Shown piece by piece: positions 35,248-45,426 of a stretch of 64,000 nucleotides of DNA. The DNA is from Chitinophaga filiformis (GTDB lineage: Bacteria; Bacteroidota; Bacteroidia; Chitinophagales; Chitinophagaceae): assembly GCF_021646545.1 (NCBI RefSeq), contig NZ_JAKIRP010000011.1, positions 124,001 through 188,000 of the forward strand, written 5' to 3'. The notes under the pieces were generated by a model that saw only the letters and a list, made by a program, of their open reading frames with translations, searched no databases and was not told the DNA's origin. Made by a program: the position numbers and the translations under genes. Within the stretch, counting starts at the first letter, position 1; every line of letters begins with the position of its first letter.

Positions 35248-36375
35248 TCAGGCTATTTTTTTCATAGGCAATGGCAGTTCCAATGCTGTCAGACGCAGTT
35301 GCAACCTCACGTCAAAGCTGTCATTGTGATGCTGTATATCGAGACTGTACTGACCCGGATAGATCAGGTCCAGTCTCCTTTGCACATTCTTCAGGCCGAT
35401 ACCACCATAGTGTACAATATCATTACCGCCGACGTCTGACGTACTGTTAGAGACCGCAAAGTTCAGCTGTTCTCCTTCCTGTTCCAGGTGGATCGTGATC
35501 CAGTTAGGTTTATCGGCATGCTTTGAAACATGTTTAAAGGCGTTTTCTACGAACGTCATCAGGATGAATGGCGCTATTCCCCATGGGCTGCTGTTCTCCT
35601 GGTCTATTTCCAGTATTACCTCCACATTATCGTTCTGCCTCAATCTTTCCAGCTCAATGGAATTCTCCATGTAAGAGATCTCTTTGGACAGGATGATCTG
35701 CTTGTCGTTACATTCATACAGCTGATATCTTAACAGTTCTGAGAATTTCGCCAGCGACGCAGAGGCCATGTCCGGATTCTTATGGATGAGGAAGAAAATT
35801 GAATTGATCGTATTAAAAAGAAAATGCGGATTGAACTGATGTTTCAGGAAGTTCAGTTCTGTTTCCAGTTTCTCCTTTTCCAGCAGCTGCTGCTTACGCT
35901 GTGTTTGCAACCAGTTCTTTCCCAGTTTGATACTCATGGCCAGTGTCATGGCTGCCAGTGTGGAGGGTAACGAAGTGCCCAGGTACCCATAAAAACAATC
36001 GCCATTGGGGCCGTAAGCCTGTTGCATTGTTTGCCCGGAAAGAAAAGCGCTCAGGTAATATCCCGGAATGATGAGCAGAGAGGCGCCAACGATAGTCAGC
36101 AACAAGAGCACCAGGTATTGTGTAAACTTCCCTTTTTCAAGATACTTCGGGATGAGGTAATAGAGATTAAAATAAACCGCCAGTGCCTGGAATATCACAT
36201 AGAACAAAAACTTCGATATGAAAGCAGAGAGAAAGATTGCCGTGAAGGCCTTTACCGGATTCCCCATAGCCACCGTCCACCAGGTAAAGTGATACAGGGC
36301 CCAGAAGGGAATATGGTGAAGTTTATACTTCAACAACCAGTTCTGTTTTGACGGAGAATATAATAAAGCGTTCAT
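35248..36375 (-). CDS. LytS-type sensor histidine kinase (His_kinase family)
   Basis: 375 residues. Four predicted membrane helices (about 20-155), then a His_kinase domain with LKHQFNPHFLFNTINSI (phospho-acceptor His ~184) and a HATPase_c domain with FVENAFKHVSKHAD and GGIGLKNVQRRL. This is the usual partner of LytTR regulators, and the two are adjacent with a 17-base gap. There is no separate sensory domain, so the signal probably comes through the membrane part. Confidence 0.93.
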   Translation of the reverse strand: MNALLYSPSKQNWLLKYKLHHIPFWALYHFTWWTVAMGNPVKAFTAIFLSAFISKFLFYVIFQALAVYFNLYYLIPKYLEKGKFTQYLVLLLLTIVGASLLIIPGYYLSAFLSGQTMQQAYGPNGDCFYGYLGTSLPSTLAAMTLAMSIKLGKNWLQTQRKQQLLEKEKLETELNFLKHQFNPHFLFNTINSIFFLIHKNPDMASASLAKFSELLRYQLYECNDKQIILSKEISYMENSIELERLRQNDNVEVILEIDQENSSPWGIAPFILMTFVENAFKHVSKHADKPNWITIHLEQEGEQLNFAVSNSTSDVGGNDIVHYGGIGLKNVQRRLDLIYPGQYSLDIQHHNDSFDVRLQLRLTALELPLPMKKIA

Positions 36376-36695
36376 CTCACCTGGATTTTCAACGTAGAAT
36401 GAAAAAAGGCCTTTTCGAAAGTTACATCAGTTTTAATCCATTTTGAAGCAATACTATTTGAATTGCAGGAAATAATTGACCAAATGTTCCTCTGACTACA
36501 GGAGAGGTCCTCCCCTCCCATTTTTGGGCATTTTCCCGTCATCAGCGCCCTGTACTGCCCGTTGATCAATCCGTTCCTGCTGGTGGTCATTTCCGTTTCT
36601 CCAGCCCATCCCTTGCTCCTTTCTTTGCATCGATGTGTTAGTTGCAACAGCCAGGTGGCTGCCGGAGTGAATGCCTCCCTTTAAATCAATGAAAT
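36376..36695. other. Divergent intergenic region
   Basis: 320 bases between the kinase and the barrel gene. It must hold both promoters. I see no clear TAnnTTTG element, riboswitch or strong hairpin. Confidence 0.5.
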
Positions 36696-39158
36696 ATGAA
36701 AAAACTACCTTTCCTCCTGTGCTACATTCTTCTGCTTCAAACGGCTGCCGGACAGATCTCCGGAAGGTTTGCCACGGCTACCGGACAACCGGTACCTTTC
36801 GCGAATGTTATATTGCTGAACGGAACGGATACCGCGCTGGTCAAGGCGGTGCTGACAGATGAAAAAGGTGCTTACCAGATAGACAACACTCCTTCCGGAA
36901 AATATATCCTGCGTTTCAGCAGTATGGGTTTTCAGACATGGAACTCTCCCATGTTTGAACTGACTGCCCAACAGAAAACCAGGGACTTCGGGCTACAGGT
37001 GGTCAGTGAAGGGGCACAGCAACTGGGAGAAGTGGTGATACAGGCGGAAAAACCATTATTACAACAACAGGCAGAGGGTATGGTGGTCAATGTACAGAGC
37101 AGCCTGTTAACGAAAGGCAGCACTGCACTGGCCATACTCGAAAGATCTCCTGGTGTTGTGATCGACTACAGGAACAACAGCATTGCCCTGAATGGTAAGA
37201 GTGGCGTAACCGTTCTGCTGAATGGCAAGCTTATACGCATGCCCATGGAACAGCTGGTGAATCTGCTAAGTGGCATGAGTGCAGATGATATCGAAAAGAT
37301 AGAGCTGTTAAGCACTCCTTCCTCCAAATATGACGCGGAAGGAAGCGCTGGCATGATCAATATTGTGCTGAAAAAAGATAAACAGCAAGGTACCAACGGA
37401 ACACTGTCAGTAACCGGAGGTTATGGTTATGGAGAGAAGGCCGCCGCCAGTATTAATATATCACACAATGCTGCTAAAGTCAACAGCTATGGGTCCTACA
37501 GCTACAACCTTAACCGGAGCTACAGCAAAATCGACTTCCTGAGTTACCAGGATATGCCAGCCTTTGGCGGACGGATGGAAGCCAGGGGCTGGGACATTAC
37601 CCGGTTACGGCAACACAACCACGATGTTATACTGGGCATGGACGTAAAAGCTAATCGCAGCACCACCATCGGCGCCAACATCACTTACAACGCCAGCCGG
37701 GCAACAACCGTCAATCTTCCTGCAGCCAATTACCTTCTGTTGCCCGATTCCCTGCTGACATTTGACGGCCGGATAGATAGGGTAAACCGCTGGCGCAACG
37801 TGGTGTCGTCCGTATATCTTGAAAAAGAGCTGAATCCTAAATCCAGGGTCAGTGTTAACGCGGATTACCTCTACTTTAAAAATACCAATCCATCACAGGT
37901 GAACAGCTCTCTTACCAACGAAAACAATAAACCGGTAAGCAGTAATGATAGCCTGTTTGCTTCTCAGCAGAGAGGATTTGCGAATACCGTTATTCAGGTG
38001 GGTGTGCTTAAGGCGGATTACAGCACACAGCTAAGCAGTAAGATAAAACTGGAAACCGGCATCAAGGGAACATACACCGGCAGCAATACTTTATCCAGGA
38101 TTGAAAGCCTGATCGATGGGCACTGGGTAAGCAGAACCGAAACAGTGAATGAAATGAAAATGAAAGAGGGCATTGCTGCTGCCTATGCTTCCACCAATAT
38201 AGAGATAACACCATCTGTGACGCTTACGGCAGGAACAAGATTTGAGTATGCCCGCACGAAAATGGATGACACAAGGACCGGCAAAAATACGGTGGACAGA
38301 AAATTAACCACATTATTCCCTAACATATTCCTCAGCAAAAAGCTGAATGAGCGTTCCGGGCTGCAGTTTTCCTATACGAAAAGGATCACAAGGCCCTCCT
38401 ACAATGACCTGGCCTCTTTCGTAGCTTATAGCGACCCTACTGCGATCTATGCAGGCAATCCACAGCTGAAACCTACCATTACGAATAATATCAAGGTGGG
38501 ATATAACTACGATGCTTATAGTTTCTCCCTGCTCTTTAGCAGGGATGACAATCCTATTGCCCGTTACCAGTTAAGCCAGGGTGCGGCAGCCAATGTGCTG
38601 TATGTATCCCCGCAGAACCTGGTATACCAGAACAATATCACCTTTCAGGCTACCATTCCCTGGAAAGCTACTGACTGGTGGAACATGAGCTACAGCTTTA
38701 CCGGGGGATTAAGGCAATTCAAAGCCGACTATACCTTACGGCCTGTTACTAAAACCTATTGGGGTTATTCCTTCAACTTTACCGAATCATTCACACTACC
38801 GAACAATTTCTCTGCTGAATTGACGGGCTGGTACAATGCGCCATTATACAATGGCACAACGAAAACGAGCAGCATGGGCACCCTCAGCGCCGGTATCAAA
38901 AAAGAACTGAAGAACAACGCGGGCAGTATTCAACTGTCAGTATCAGATATTTTCACTACCATGAAATTCCATGTCTATTATGGAACTATTGCAGAAGAAG
39001 CGTTTCATATCAAAAATGATGTGGGGATCAAACTGGAGTCCGGTTACTCCCCTATCTTCAGGCTCTCTTACTCAAGACCCTTTGGTACAGGCACTTTGAG
39101 GTCATCCCGCAAGGAGGGGGGAGCAAAAGATGAAAGGGACAGGATCAGAAAGGATTAA
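36696..39158 (+). CDS. TonB-receptor-like outer membrane beta-barrel protein
   Basis: 820 residues. It has a signal peptide (1-19, ends TAAGQ), a carboxypeptidase-regulatory-like domain (about 20-105, GRFATATGQPVPFANVILLNG), a plug-like domain (about 110-215, with STPSSKYDAEGSAGMINIVLKK region) and a large barrel to the C-terminus. It resembles the barrel protein at 13684 in domain order and in the SKYDAEG motif, so the two are distant paralogues. No SusD is linked. It is divergent from the LytS/LytTR pair. Confidence 0.88.
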   Translation: MKKLPFLLCYILLLQTAAGQISGRFATATGQPVPFANVILLNGTDTALVKAVLTDEKGAYQIDNTPSGKYILRFSSMGFQTWNSPMFELTAQQKTRDFGLQVVSEGAQQLGEVVIQAEKPLLQQQAEGMVVNVQSSLLTKGSTALAILERSPGVVIDYRNNSIALNGKSGVTVLLNGKLIRMPMEQLVNLLSGMSADDIEKIELLSTPSSKYDAEGSAGMINIVLKKDKQQGTNGTLSVTGGYGYGEKAAASINISHNAAKVNSYGSYSYNLNRSYSKIDFLSYQDMPAFGGRMEARGWDITRLRQHNHDVILGMDVKANRSTTIGANITYNASRATTVNLPAANYLLLPDSLLTFDGRIDRVNRWRNVVSSVYLEKELNPKSRVSVNADYLYFKNTNPSQVNSSLTNENNKPVSSNDSLFASQQRGFANTVIQVGVLKADYSTQLSSKIKLETGIKGTYTGSNTLSRIESLIDGHWVSRTETVNEMKMKEGIAAAYASTNIEITPSVTLTAGTRFEYARTKMDDTRTGKNTVDRKLTTLFPNIFLSKKLNERSGLQFSYTKRITRPSYNDLASFVAYSDPTAIYAGNPQLKPTITNNIKVGYNYDAYSFSLLFSRDDNPIARYQLSQGAAANVLYVSPQNLVYQNNITFQATIPWKATDWWNMSYSFTGGLRQFKADYTLRPVTKTYWGYSFNFTESFTLPNNFSAELTGWYNAPLYNGTTKTSSMGTLSAGIKKELKNNAGSIQLSVSDIFTTMKFHVYYGTIAEEAFHIKNDVGIKLESGYSPIFRLSYSRPFGTGTLRSSRKEGGAKDERDRIRKD

Positions 39159-39186
39159 CCTCTCCCCTCCTGCCCTTTTAGAACGG

Positions 39187-39876
39187 CTACTTTCCTTTCT
39201 GGTCGCTGCTTTTCACTGTTTTGAGATCAGAAGGGGGAGTTACCTCTTTCTCTGTCACCGCAATGAATTCAATACTGGTGGCCTTGAAGCTCACTCTTTT
39301 GCTATCCATGGCAAGCACGACGCCTTTATCGGTGAACGTGCTTGCCGGACTGCCGGCTTTTAATGGCAGTTCTGTTGTGTACCAGATAGTGAGCGGCCCA
39401 TTTTTGGATTTAATGATCAACTTCCTGCAGTTAAAATCCAGGATCTTCTGCGTATCAGCACTCTCTGTTTCCTTACCCTGGTCTTCATCCTTTTCAAACA
39501 ATGATTTCTCTACCAACACCGGAGGATTCTTTGCTTTGTCTACCCACCAGAGTGTTTTCCTGTCAATGTCCGCATATTTCTCATTACCATCGTCTGAAGA
39601 GACCTTGATGCTGGTGTTAACGCCGTCCTGCTCATTTTTTATGTCGTCGTTGAAATAGGATTTCAGACGTTGTCCATTATACTTCAGCTCCGCCTTCTCG
39701 ACAACAGTTTCCGGTACCAGGTCTTTATACTGCATCTGGTCAGGCTTCAAAGAGGCATGAATGTGATAGGTAATGTCATAACGGATCACTCCCTGCGTTT
39801 TGTCCTGTGCGAAGCTGTATTGCTGAAAGCAGCCGATAACCGCTGCCAGGATAAGTGTGCGGATGATGTGTTGCAT
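39187..39876 (-). CDS. GLPGLI-like secreted protein
   Basis: 229 residues with a signal peptide (1-23, ends SFAQD). The mature part resembles the GLPGLI family: VIRYDITYHI near the start, ADIDRKTLWWVD in the middle, and a late block KILDFNCRKLIIKSKNGP, TIWYTTELPLKAGSP. The name-giving GLPGLI loop is degenerate here. These Bacteroidota proteins are periplasmic and usually encoded beside an outer-membrane barrel, as here (18 bases after it). Function unknown. Confidence 0.7.
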   Translation of the reverse strand: MQHIIRTLILAAVIGCFQQYSFAQDKTQGVIRYDITYHIHASLKPDQMQYKDLVPETVVEKAELKYNGQRLKSYFNDDIKNEQDGVNTSIKVSSDDGNEKYADIDRKTLWWVDKAKNPPVLVEKSLFEKDEDQGKETESADTQKILDFNCRKLIIKSKNGPLTIWYTTELPLKAGSPASTFTDKGVVLAMDSKRVSFKATSIEFIAVTEKEVTPPSDLKTVKSSDQKGK

Positions 39877-39894
39877 ATTGTTTTATTTAAGTGT

Positions 39895-42459
39895 TTACTG
39901 ATTATTCTTTGCAAAATGACGCAGCTTACAGATCAGGCTGAGCATGTAATAGCGGCCCAGCACATTATTCTGCCTGTCTTCCGTGTACCCGTTGCGGGCC
40001 AGCCGGTTGAAGCTTTTATTCTGGTTCAGCAGGTCATATCCTTCCAGGCGGAGTGAGAACTGCTTATTGATGTCCCTGGAAAGACCTCCGCTCAGCAGCG
40101 CCACCGTATTGTTATATGCCCCACTCAGACCAGTGGTGGTATAACATTCAATGCCAGCATCTGCATTCAGTTTCCAGGGCAAATTGGCCATCAGGTCCAG
40201 GCCGTAATTCAGGAACCAGTATTGCTGATTGGTACCGGGATTCGCTTCACTGTGACGGTCATTCCAGCTGGCATTTCCCCTGAACGTCATGCTGAGATCA
40301 CTGATGGGATAATAATTGAAGTTAAAGTCAGGTGTAATCCCCCATTGCCTGATCTTGTCGGCAATAGCATTGAAGTAGCCTGGATACCTATTGTACGACA
40401 GTTCCGCCCCGAACGTCAGACTGGAACCGTTACCGCCAAAAGGCACTGACCTTTCTCCATGCAGACTGCCGGAGAAATAACCATTGGCATTTATGGGAGA
40501 AATGAGCTGCCGGCCCGCACTGTCAATCGTATAATAATCAGTAAACTGGTTCCTGACCGCAGATATACGTAGCTGGATATTGGTGAAAACATTACTGTAG
40601 ATATTATTGCTCAGATATGCCAGTGTCATATCATGATTAACGGCCTGCTGCAGATCCGGATTACCTTTCCTTATATAAAGCGGATCGCTGATGTCTTCCA
40701 GGGGACGTAGTTGGTTAAGCCCGGGCAGCACAGCGTTACTGTTATAATTGAGCGTCAGCTGTTTGGATTTCGAGAAGCGGTACCGCGCGTATACATGCGG
40801 TAACACTGTATTGTAATTACCGCTGAGACGATAGGTTTTGTAATCAGAATTACCTTTCAGGCGACTGTTCTCTATACTCAATCCTGCCGTGTAATTGAAC
40901 TTCTTATATCGTCCCGCAATGGCCACATCTGCAATATTTCTCGTGATCGTGCTGTTATAGATATCACTGTACCGGTCGTCCAGCACGTTATATGCGCCAT
41001 CTGCATGGTTCATGTTATAAGCCAGCTGTTCGTAGTCGCCCTGGTTAATGTTAAACTGCTCCGTCAACCGTAGGGCAGTATGCTTTGTCAGCTGTTCAGT
41101 ATAGATCAAATTATTATTCAGGGAATAGTTATCCGAATGTCCCTGCGTCTGCTGGTTGATACTGTCCGTGGTGCCCAGGTTATAGTATTCATTCCGGGCA
41201 ATGTTCAGGCTCTGATTCTCGACCCGGAGGTATTCCGGCGTAACTACGAGCGACAAGGTACGGCCCGGCTTAGCAAAGCGGTGGCGGTACAGGATATCAG
41301 CAGTTGCATTTGTGTTCGTGTTGTTGCCGTTCAATACCTGCTCTCCCTGGTTCAGCAACAATGTGTTATCAGCTGTGTAAGAGCGGTAGGTCCTGTTGCT
41401 TTTGAGCACCGATGTGTTATGATTAACAGCAGGCGATATCTTTAACGAATTATACTTGTCCAGCCTGATATCGAAAGCTGCATTGCCCCGGTGATTATTA
41501 TTCTCCTGTAACGAGATGCCGTTCTGCAGATAGTTATAGGCAGTATCTGCCAGCAGGTAATGACGGTCGTAATTGAAACTGTTGCGGGAGGTAAAGCGGT
41601 TGAAGAAGTAGCTGCTGCGCAATTTAAGCGCCTCCCCCCAGTCGTTGTTGTAGTTCACGCCACCATACTGTGTATTGTTGATACCTGTAGGGCGGGCCAG
41701 TTGCGCTTTTTCCGCCGGATCATCGCTATTGATACGCACGCCTTTCATCTTACTCAGTTCCGCAATAGCAGCAGCAGGCAGGTTATTGAACAACTCCGGG
41801 TTGGCGCTTAACATCCTGATCAGCTCTGAGGCAGAGAACCCGGATTTGTTAACGTTATTGGCTTTGAATAACAGGGATAGTTGCTGTTCACCGGCGAAGC
41901 TGTTGATATTCAGCCCGCCGTCATATTTGCCATCAGGGCCAATACCGGCGGAGATGTTGCCAAAGTACCCCTTTTTGCTGTTCTTCTTCGTAACAATGTT
42001 GATGGTCTTGACCTTATCACCGTCATCAATACCGGTGAATTCTTCCTGGTCACTCATCTTATCCAGCACCTGTACCTTGGCTACCATGTCAGCAGGCAGA
42101 TTTTTAGTGGCAATGGCAGGATCATTACCGAAGAATTCCTTTCCATCTACCAGCACCTTAGCTACTTTCTCCCCCTGTGCCGTGATGTTGCCGCCCTGGT
42201 CTACTTTTACGCCTGGCAGCTTCCTTAACAGGTCTTCTACTACGGCATTCTCTTTGGTTTTATATTGTGCAGCATTGTATTCTACAGTATCGCCCTTCAT
42301 ACGGATAGGAGGACGGCTTTCCACGACCACTTCCTTCAGGTCACGTATTTTCGGTTTACTGGTATCTGTCCGCACAGTGTTTTTCGTTTGCGCAGACAGC
42401 CTGGCCGTAAACAATAAAAGAGCAGAAATAATAACGGTAAAGTTTCGCATGGCCTCCAT
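39895..42459 (-). CDS. TonB-receptor-like outer membrane beta-barrel protein
   Basis: 854 residues. It has a signal peptide (about 1-23), then directly a plug-like domain (about 38-200: VEDLLRKLPGVKVDQGG, KVLVDGKEFFGNDP, NLPADMVAKVQVLDK) without a carboxypeptidase-regulatory domain, then a barrel (about 210-854). This subtype is commonly paired with a GLPGLI protein, and that pairing is seen here. It follows an OmpR-type regulator gene by 93 bases, so the regulator may control it. Confidence 0.88.
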   Translation of the reverse strand: MEAMRNFTVIISALLLFTARLSAQTKNTVRTDTSKPKIRDLKEVVVESRPPIRMKGDTVEYNAAQYKTKENAVVEDLLRKLPGVKVDQGGNITAQGEKVAKVLVDGKEFFGNDPAIATKNLPADMVAKVQVLDKMSDQEEFTGIDDGDKVKTINIVTKKNSKKGYFGNISAGIGPDGKYDGGLNINSFAGEQQLSLLFKANNVNKSGFSASELIRMLSANPELFNNLPAAAIAELSKMKGVRINSDDPAEKAQLARPTGINNTQYGGVNYNNDWGEALKLRSSYFFNRFTSRNSFNYDRHYLLADTAYNYLQNGISLQENNNHRGNAAFDIRLDKYNSLKISPAVNHNTSVLKSNRTYRSYTADNTLLLNQGEQVLNGNNTNTNATADILYRHRFAKPGRTLSLVVTPEYLRVENQSLNIARNEYYNLGTTDSINQQTQGHSDNYSLNNNLIYTEQLTKHTALRLTEQFNINQGDYEQLAYNMNHADGAYNVLDDRYSDIYNSTITRNIADVAIAGRYKKFNYTAGLSIENSRLKGNSDYKTYRLSGNYNTVLPHVYARYRFSKSKQLTLNYNSNAVLPGLNQLRPLEDISDPLYIRKGNPDLQQAVNHDMTLAYLSNNIYSNVFTNIQLRISAVRNQFTDYYTIDSAGRQLISPINANGYFSGSLHGERSVPFGGNGSSLTFGAELSYNRYPGYFNAIADKIRQWGITPDFNFNYYPISDLSMTFRGNASWNDRHSEANPGTNQQYWFLNYGLDLMANLPWKLNADAGIECYTTTGLSGAYNNTVALLSGGLSRDINKQFSLRLEGYDLLNQNKSFNRLARNGYTEDRQNNVLGRYYMLSLICKLRHFAKNNQ

Positions 42460-42552
42460 ATTTTCAGACCATGCAAAAGTAGCAGGAAGCGCTACCGGAC
42501 TGTGTTAAAGAGTCTTGTTATATCCTTAATGAATGTTAACAGGCCGCGTTTG

Positions 42553-43254
42553 TTAATATACCAGTTTGTAACCAAGTCCGCGTACATTGACCAGTTGTAC
42601 AGATGGATCATGCTGCAGATACTTACGGATCTTGCTGATATAAACGTCCATATTACGGGCGTTAAAGAAATTATCGTCTCCCCATAGTTCCAGCAGGATG
42701 TTCCTTCGATGGGTGGTCGCATTGGGCCGTTCTGCCAGCATTTTCAGCATATCGGCTTCCCGCAGGGAGAGGCGGATATCGCCCTTTTCATGCCGTAGTT
42801 CCTGCCTGTTGTGGTCAAATGTATAAGTTCCCAATATATAGACGCCGCTATTATTGGTGTTGGGAGCGGCAGGCGTATTGGCTATCTGGCTGCGTTTCAA
42901 CAATGTCCTGATACGCAGGATGAGTTCTTCCAGGCTGAAAGGTTTTTTGATATAGTCGTCCGCACCGGTCTGCAGTCCTTTGATAACATCCTGTGTTTCG
43001 CTTTTGGCTGTCAGGTAGATGACAGGCGTTTGTTCATCCACCGTACGGATGTCTTTTACAAGCGCAATACCGTCCTTTTTAGGCATCATGATGTCCACTA
43101 CACAGATCTCCGGCCGGAAAGACAAATACTGCTCCCAGCCCTGTGCGCCATTTTCCGCATGACTGATATGAAAGCCATTGGCCTCCAGGGTTTCTTTAAC
43201 GACACCCGCCAGTACTATTTCATCTTCAACCAGTAGGAGCTTGATCTTTTTCAT
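42553..43254 (-). CDS. OmpR/PhoB-family response regulator
   Basis: 233 residues. Receiver domain with DE at 11-12, phospho-acceptor D54 (CVVDIMMPKKDG) and K in IKKPFS. The C-terminal winged helix (about 135-230) contains LSLREADMLKMLAERPN and MDVYISKIRKYL, with RGLGYKL at the end. An in-frame upstream extension to 43320 is unlike the family, so the ATG at 43252-43254 is chosen. The gene overlaps the end of the upstream kinase gene by 29 bases, which implies translational coupling. Confidence 0.93.
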   Translation of the reverse strand: MKKIKLLLVEDEIVLAGVVKETLEANGFHISHAENGAQGWEQYLSFRPEICVVDIMMPKKDGIALVKDIRTVDEQTPVIYLTAKSETQDVIKGLQTGADDYIKKPFSLEELILRIRTLLKRSQIANTPAAPNTNNSGVYILGTYTFDHNRQELRHEKGDIRLSLREADMLKMLAERPNATTHRRNILLELWGDDNFFNARNMDVYISKIRKYLQHDPSVQLVNVRGLGYKLVY

Positions 43255-44665
43255 ATTTCGGTAATTGGAAAGTAAAGGTAGTACCATTGCCGGGAACGCT
43301 GCTAACGCTGATACTGCCATGCAGTTGATGCAGCAACGCTTTCACGTGGCTGAGCCCCAGTCCATATCCTTTTGTATCGTGGCGGTCTCCCTGTACCACC
43401 CTGTAAAACTTATCAAAGAGGAACGGGAAGTGTTGTTTCTCAATGCCATTCCCGTTGTCTTTTACTGTAAAGCTGTAATGCCCTGTAAGTTCTTTTACAC
43501 TCACGTGTATCTCTTTCTGCGGCTTATCATTGTATTTAACAGCATTATCAAGCAGGTTACTCAGAATGGTATTAAAAGCGGTGATATCGGTCTGAAAACG
43601 CCCTTCCTGCAGATCATACTGCTGGCTGATACTTACTCCCGGCAGATGGGCGAAGCGGACAACGGCATCCTTCACCATGGCCTTAAGGTCTGCCACCGTC
43701 ACAGACAGCGGTTGCTGCTCCTGTTCTTCCCTGGTTACCTGCATGATCTTATCGATCAGGTCCTGCAATCTGTCCAGCTCTGTTTTGGAATGCCGGAGGT
43801 AGCGCTCCGTTTTATCCGGATCGTTGATGCCCCGGAAGGTGAGCAATGCCTCATTAGTAGCCTTTAAAATAGACACCGGCGTTTTCAGTTCATGCGTCAC
43901 ATGACTGATAAACTCCCGCTTCATGCTCTCCAGTTTTTCCTGTCGCAGGATGATACGCCACAGCGTCCAGATGCATCCTATGATGAGAAAAGCGATGAAG
44001 ATGGAAAGAATAATAGCGCTACTCATCTTCTTCAGCAGATAGGTGTTAAGTCCGCTGAACTGTACCCCCATCATCTTTTTCGGATTATTCATACCTGGGT
44101 AGATCATTAAAGTAGGCCGGTTAACGGTGGTATCGATTTCTTTCCCGATCAGTACCTTGAATGACAGGGGAATATGCTTCTTATCCAATTCTCTCCGGTA
44201 ATACCTGTTTAGCGTATCAATATCCGGTATTACATCTGTAAAAGAGGAAAAGACAGTGGAAACAAAATGCGCCAGCGGAGAGATGGTATCGAAAGACATA
44301 TTAGTGTTGGCGATGGATGTGTCCAGGTGAATATTGTCCGGGATTAACTTTTCCTCCTCTTCCTCAGTTGAGTCGTAACGTATGAAAGCCTTCGGCCCCT
44401 GTGCCGGTTCTTCTTTTGAAGACTTGTCTACGTCGATCATTGCCTGAATAGTATATTTCTTTTGCGCCGGTTGGCCGCCGGACTTTATTTTAGCGGTAAT
44501 GATAATGGCGTTGTCATATACGTTATGGAACGCCTCAGTAGCCGTAGCCACAAAGGCCTCCTGCTGCGACTGGTAGGTTTGCCGTAACCAGTACAGCTGA
44601 AAGAGCAGTACTGCCAGCAATGCCGGTATAGCGATCCACCATATTCTTTTTCTAACCTTACCCAT
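43226..44665 (-). CDS. Two-component sensor histidine kinase
   Basis: 479 residues. Membrane helices at about 10-28 and 215-237 enclose a periplasmic sensor with a very acidic patch (EEEEEK near 101-106). HisKA follows, with the phospho-acceptor in SHVTHELKTPVSI (His 258), then HATPase_c with NLLDNAVKY, DNGNGIEKQ and GYGLGL motifs. It overlaps its response regulator gene by 29 bases. Downstream genes on the same strand are an outer-membrane barrel and a GLPGLI-like protein, which could be the regulated targets. Confidence 0.93.
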   Translation of the reverse strand: MGKVRKRIWWIAIPALLAVLLFQLYWLRQTYQSQQEAFVATATEAFHNVYDNAIIITAKIKSGGQPAQKKYTIQAMIDVDKSSKEEPAQGPKAFIRYDSTEEEEEKLIPDNIHLDTSIANTNMSFDTISPLAHFVSTVFSSFTDVIPDIDTLNRYYRRELDKKHIPLSFKVLIGKEIDTTVNRPTLMIYPGMNNPKKMMGVQFSGLNTYLLKKMSSAIILSIFIAFLIIGCIWTLWRIILRQEKLESMKREFISHVTHELKTPVSILKATNEALLTFRGINDPDKTERYLRHSKTELDRLQDLIDKIMQVTREEQEQQPLSVTVADLKAMVKDAVVRFAHLPGVSISQQYDLQEGRFQTDITAFNTILSNLLDNAVKYNDKPQKEIHVSVKELTGHYSFTVKDNGNGIEKQHFPFLFDKFYRVVQGDRHDTKGYGLGLSHVKALLHQLHGSISVSSVPGNGTTFTFQLPKYEKDQAPTG

Positions 44666-44770
44666 ATTCCGGCAAATTTAACTTTCTAAAATTTCCGGCC
44701 GCCGATTCTTTAACAATCATTAACGTTTGTTCACATTTGATTGTATCTTGCCGGCGCATAACAGACGCAT

Positions 44771-45226
44771 ATGATCATCGACACTTTAAAAAACGCGGAC
44801 CTTTACTATGGCCTGGGCCCTAAATTCGTAAAAGCTTTTGAATATCTGCGGAACACAGACTTTTCAAAAGTAGAGAAAGGTAAATATGAAATTGACGGTA
44901 CGGCCATCATTGCCATTGTAAATGAATATGATACAATTCCTACCGCAGGCGAGCAAATGGAGTCTCACAGGAAATATATCGACGTACAATATATCGTAAG
45001 TGGCGAGGAACTGATAGGGCATGATTTCCTGCTGGAGCGGACGCCTTCAAAAGCGTATGACGATGCGGCGGACTTTATGCTATTCGGAGAAACGCCGGCC
45101 TTCTTTTCAAAATTAGAGCAAGGCATGTTTGCCATCTTCTTTCCTACGGATCTGCACATGCCAAATATCAAGGTGAAAGAGCCCGTTCCGGTAAAGAAAG
45201 TCGTGATGAAGATCAGCGTACAATAA
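44771..45226 (+). CDS. YhcH/YjgK/YiaL family (DUF386) protein
   Basis: 151 residues of the cupin-like DUF386/YhcH family. Visible motifs are SHRKYIDVQYIVSGEE near 70-85 and MFAIFFPTDLHMPNI near 120-135, holding the likely metal ligands (His and Glu). Relatives act on sugars, for example in sialic acid or beta-galactoside use, probably as anomerases or isomerases. No sugar pathway genes are adjacent. Confidence 0.9.
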   Translation: MIIDTLKNADLYYGLGPKFVKAFEYLRNTDFSKVEKGKYEIDGTAIIAIVNEYDTIPTAGEQMESHRKYIDVQYIVSGEELIGHDFLLERTPSKAYDDAADFMLFGETPAFFSKLEQGMFAIFFPTDLHMPNIKVKEPVPVKKVVMKISVQ

Positions 45227-45247
45227 ATTATTTCGTTGCTGGTATCC

Positions 45248-45299
45248 ACCGCTGGGGAGGAACTGCCATGTTTATAACACGCAATTCTCCCCGAGCGGT
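45248..45299. terminator. Hairpin between YhcH and DoxX genes
   Basis: ACCGCTGGGGAG (45248-45259) pairs with CTCCCCGAGCGGT (45287-45299) with one bulged base. It lies between convergent genes but lacks a T run. A degenerate copy of the dispersed repeat follows (about 45338-45385, TTTGTAACGCGGGTGCCCC). Confidence 0.45.
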
Positions 45300-45426
45300 A
45301 ATAACCCGGTGAATGGTTATACGTTAACCGCATTCAATCGCCGTGGCAGGCGTCATGTTTGTAACGCGGGTGCCCCCCGGCAAAACACGCATTCACCATC
45401 AAATTCCTTTTTCCGGTAGTCACATG

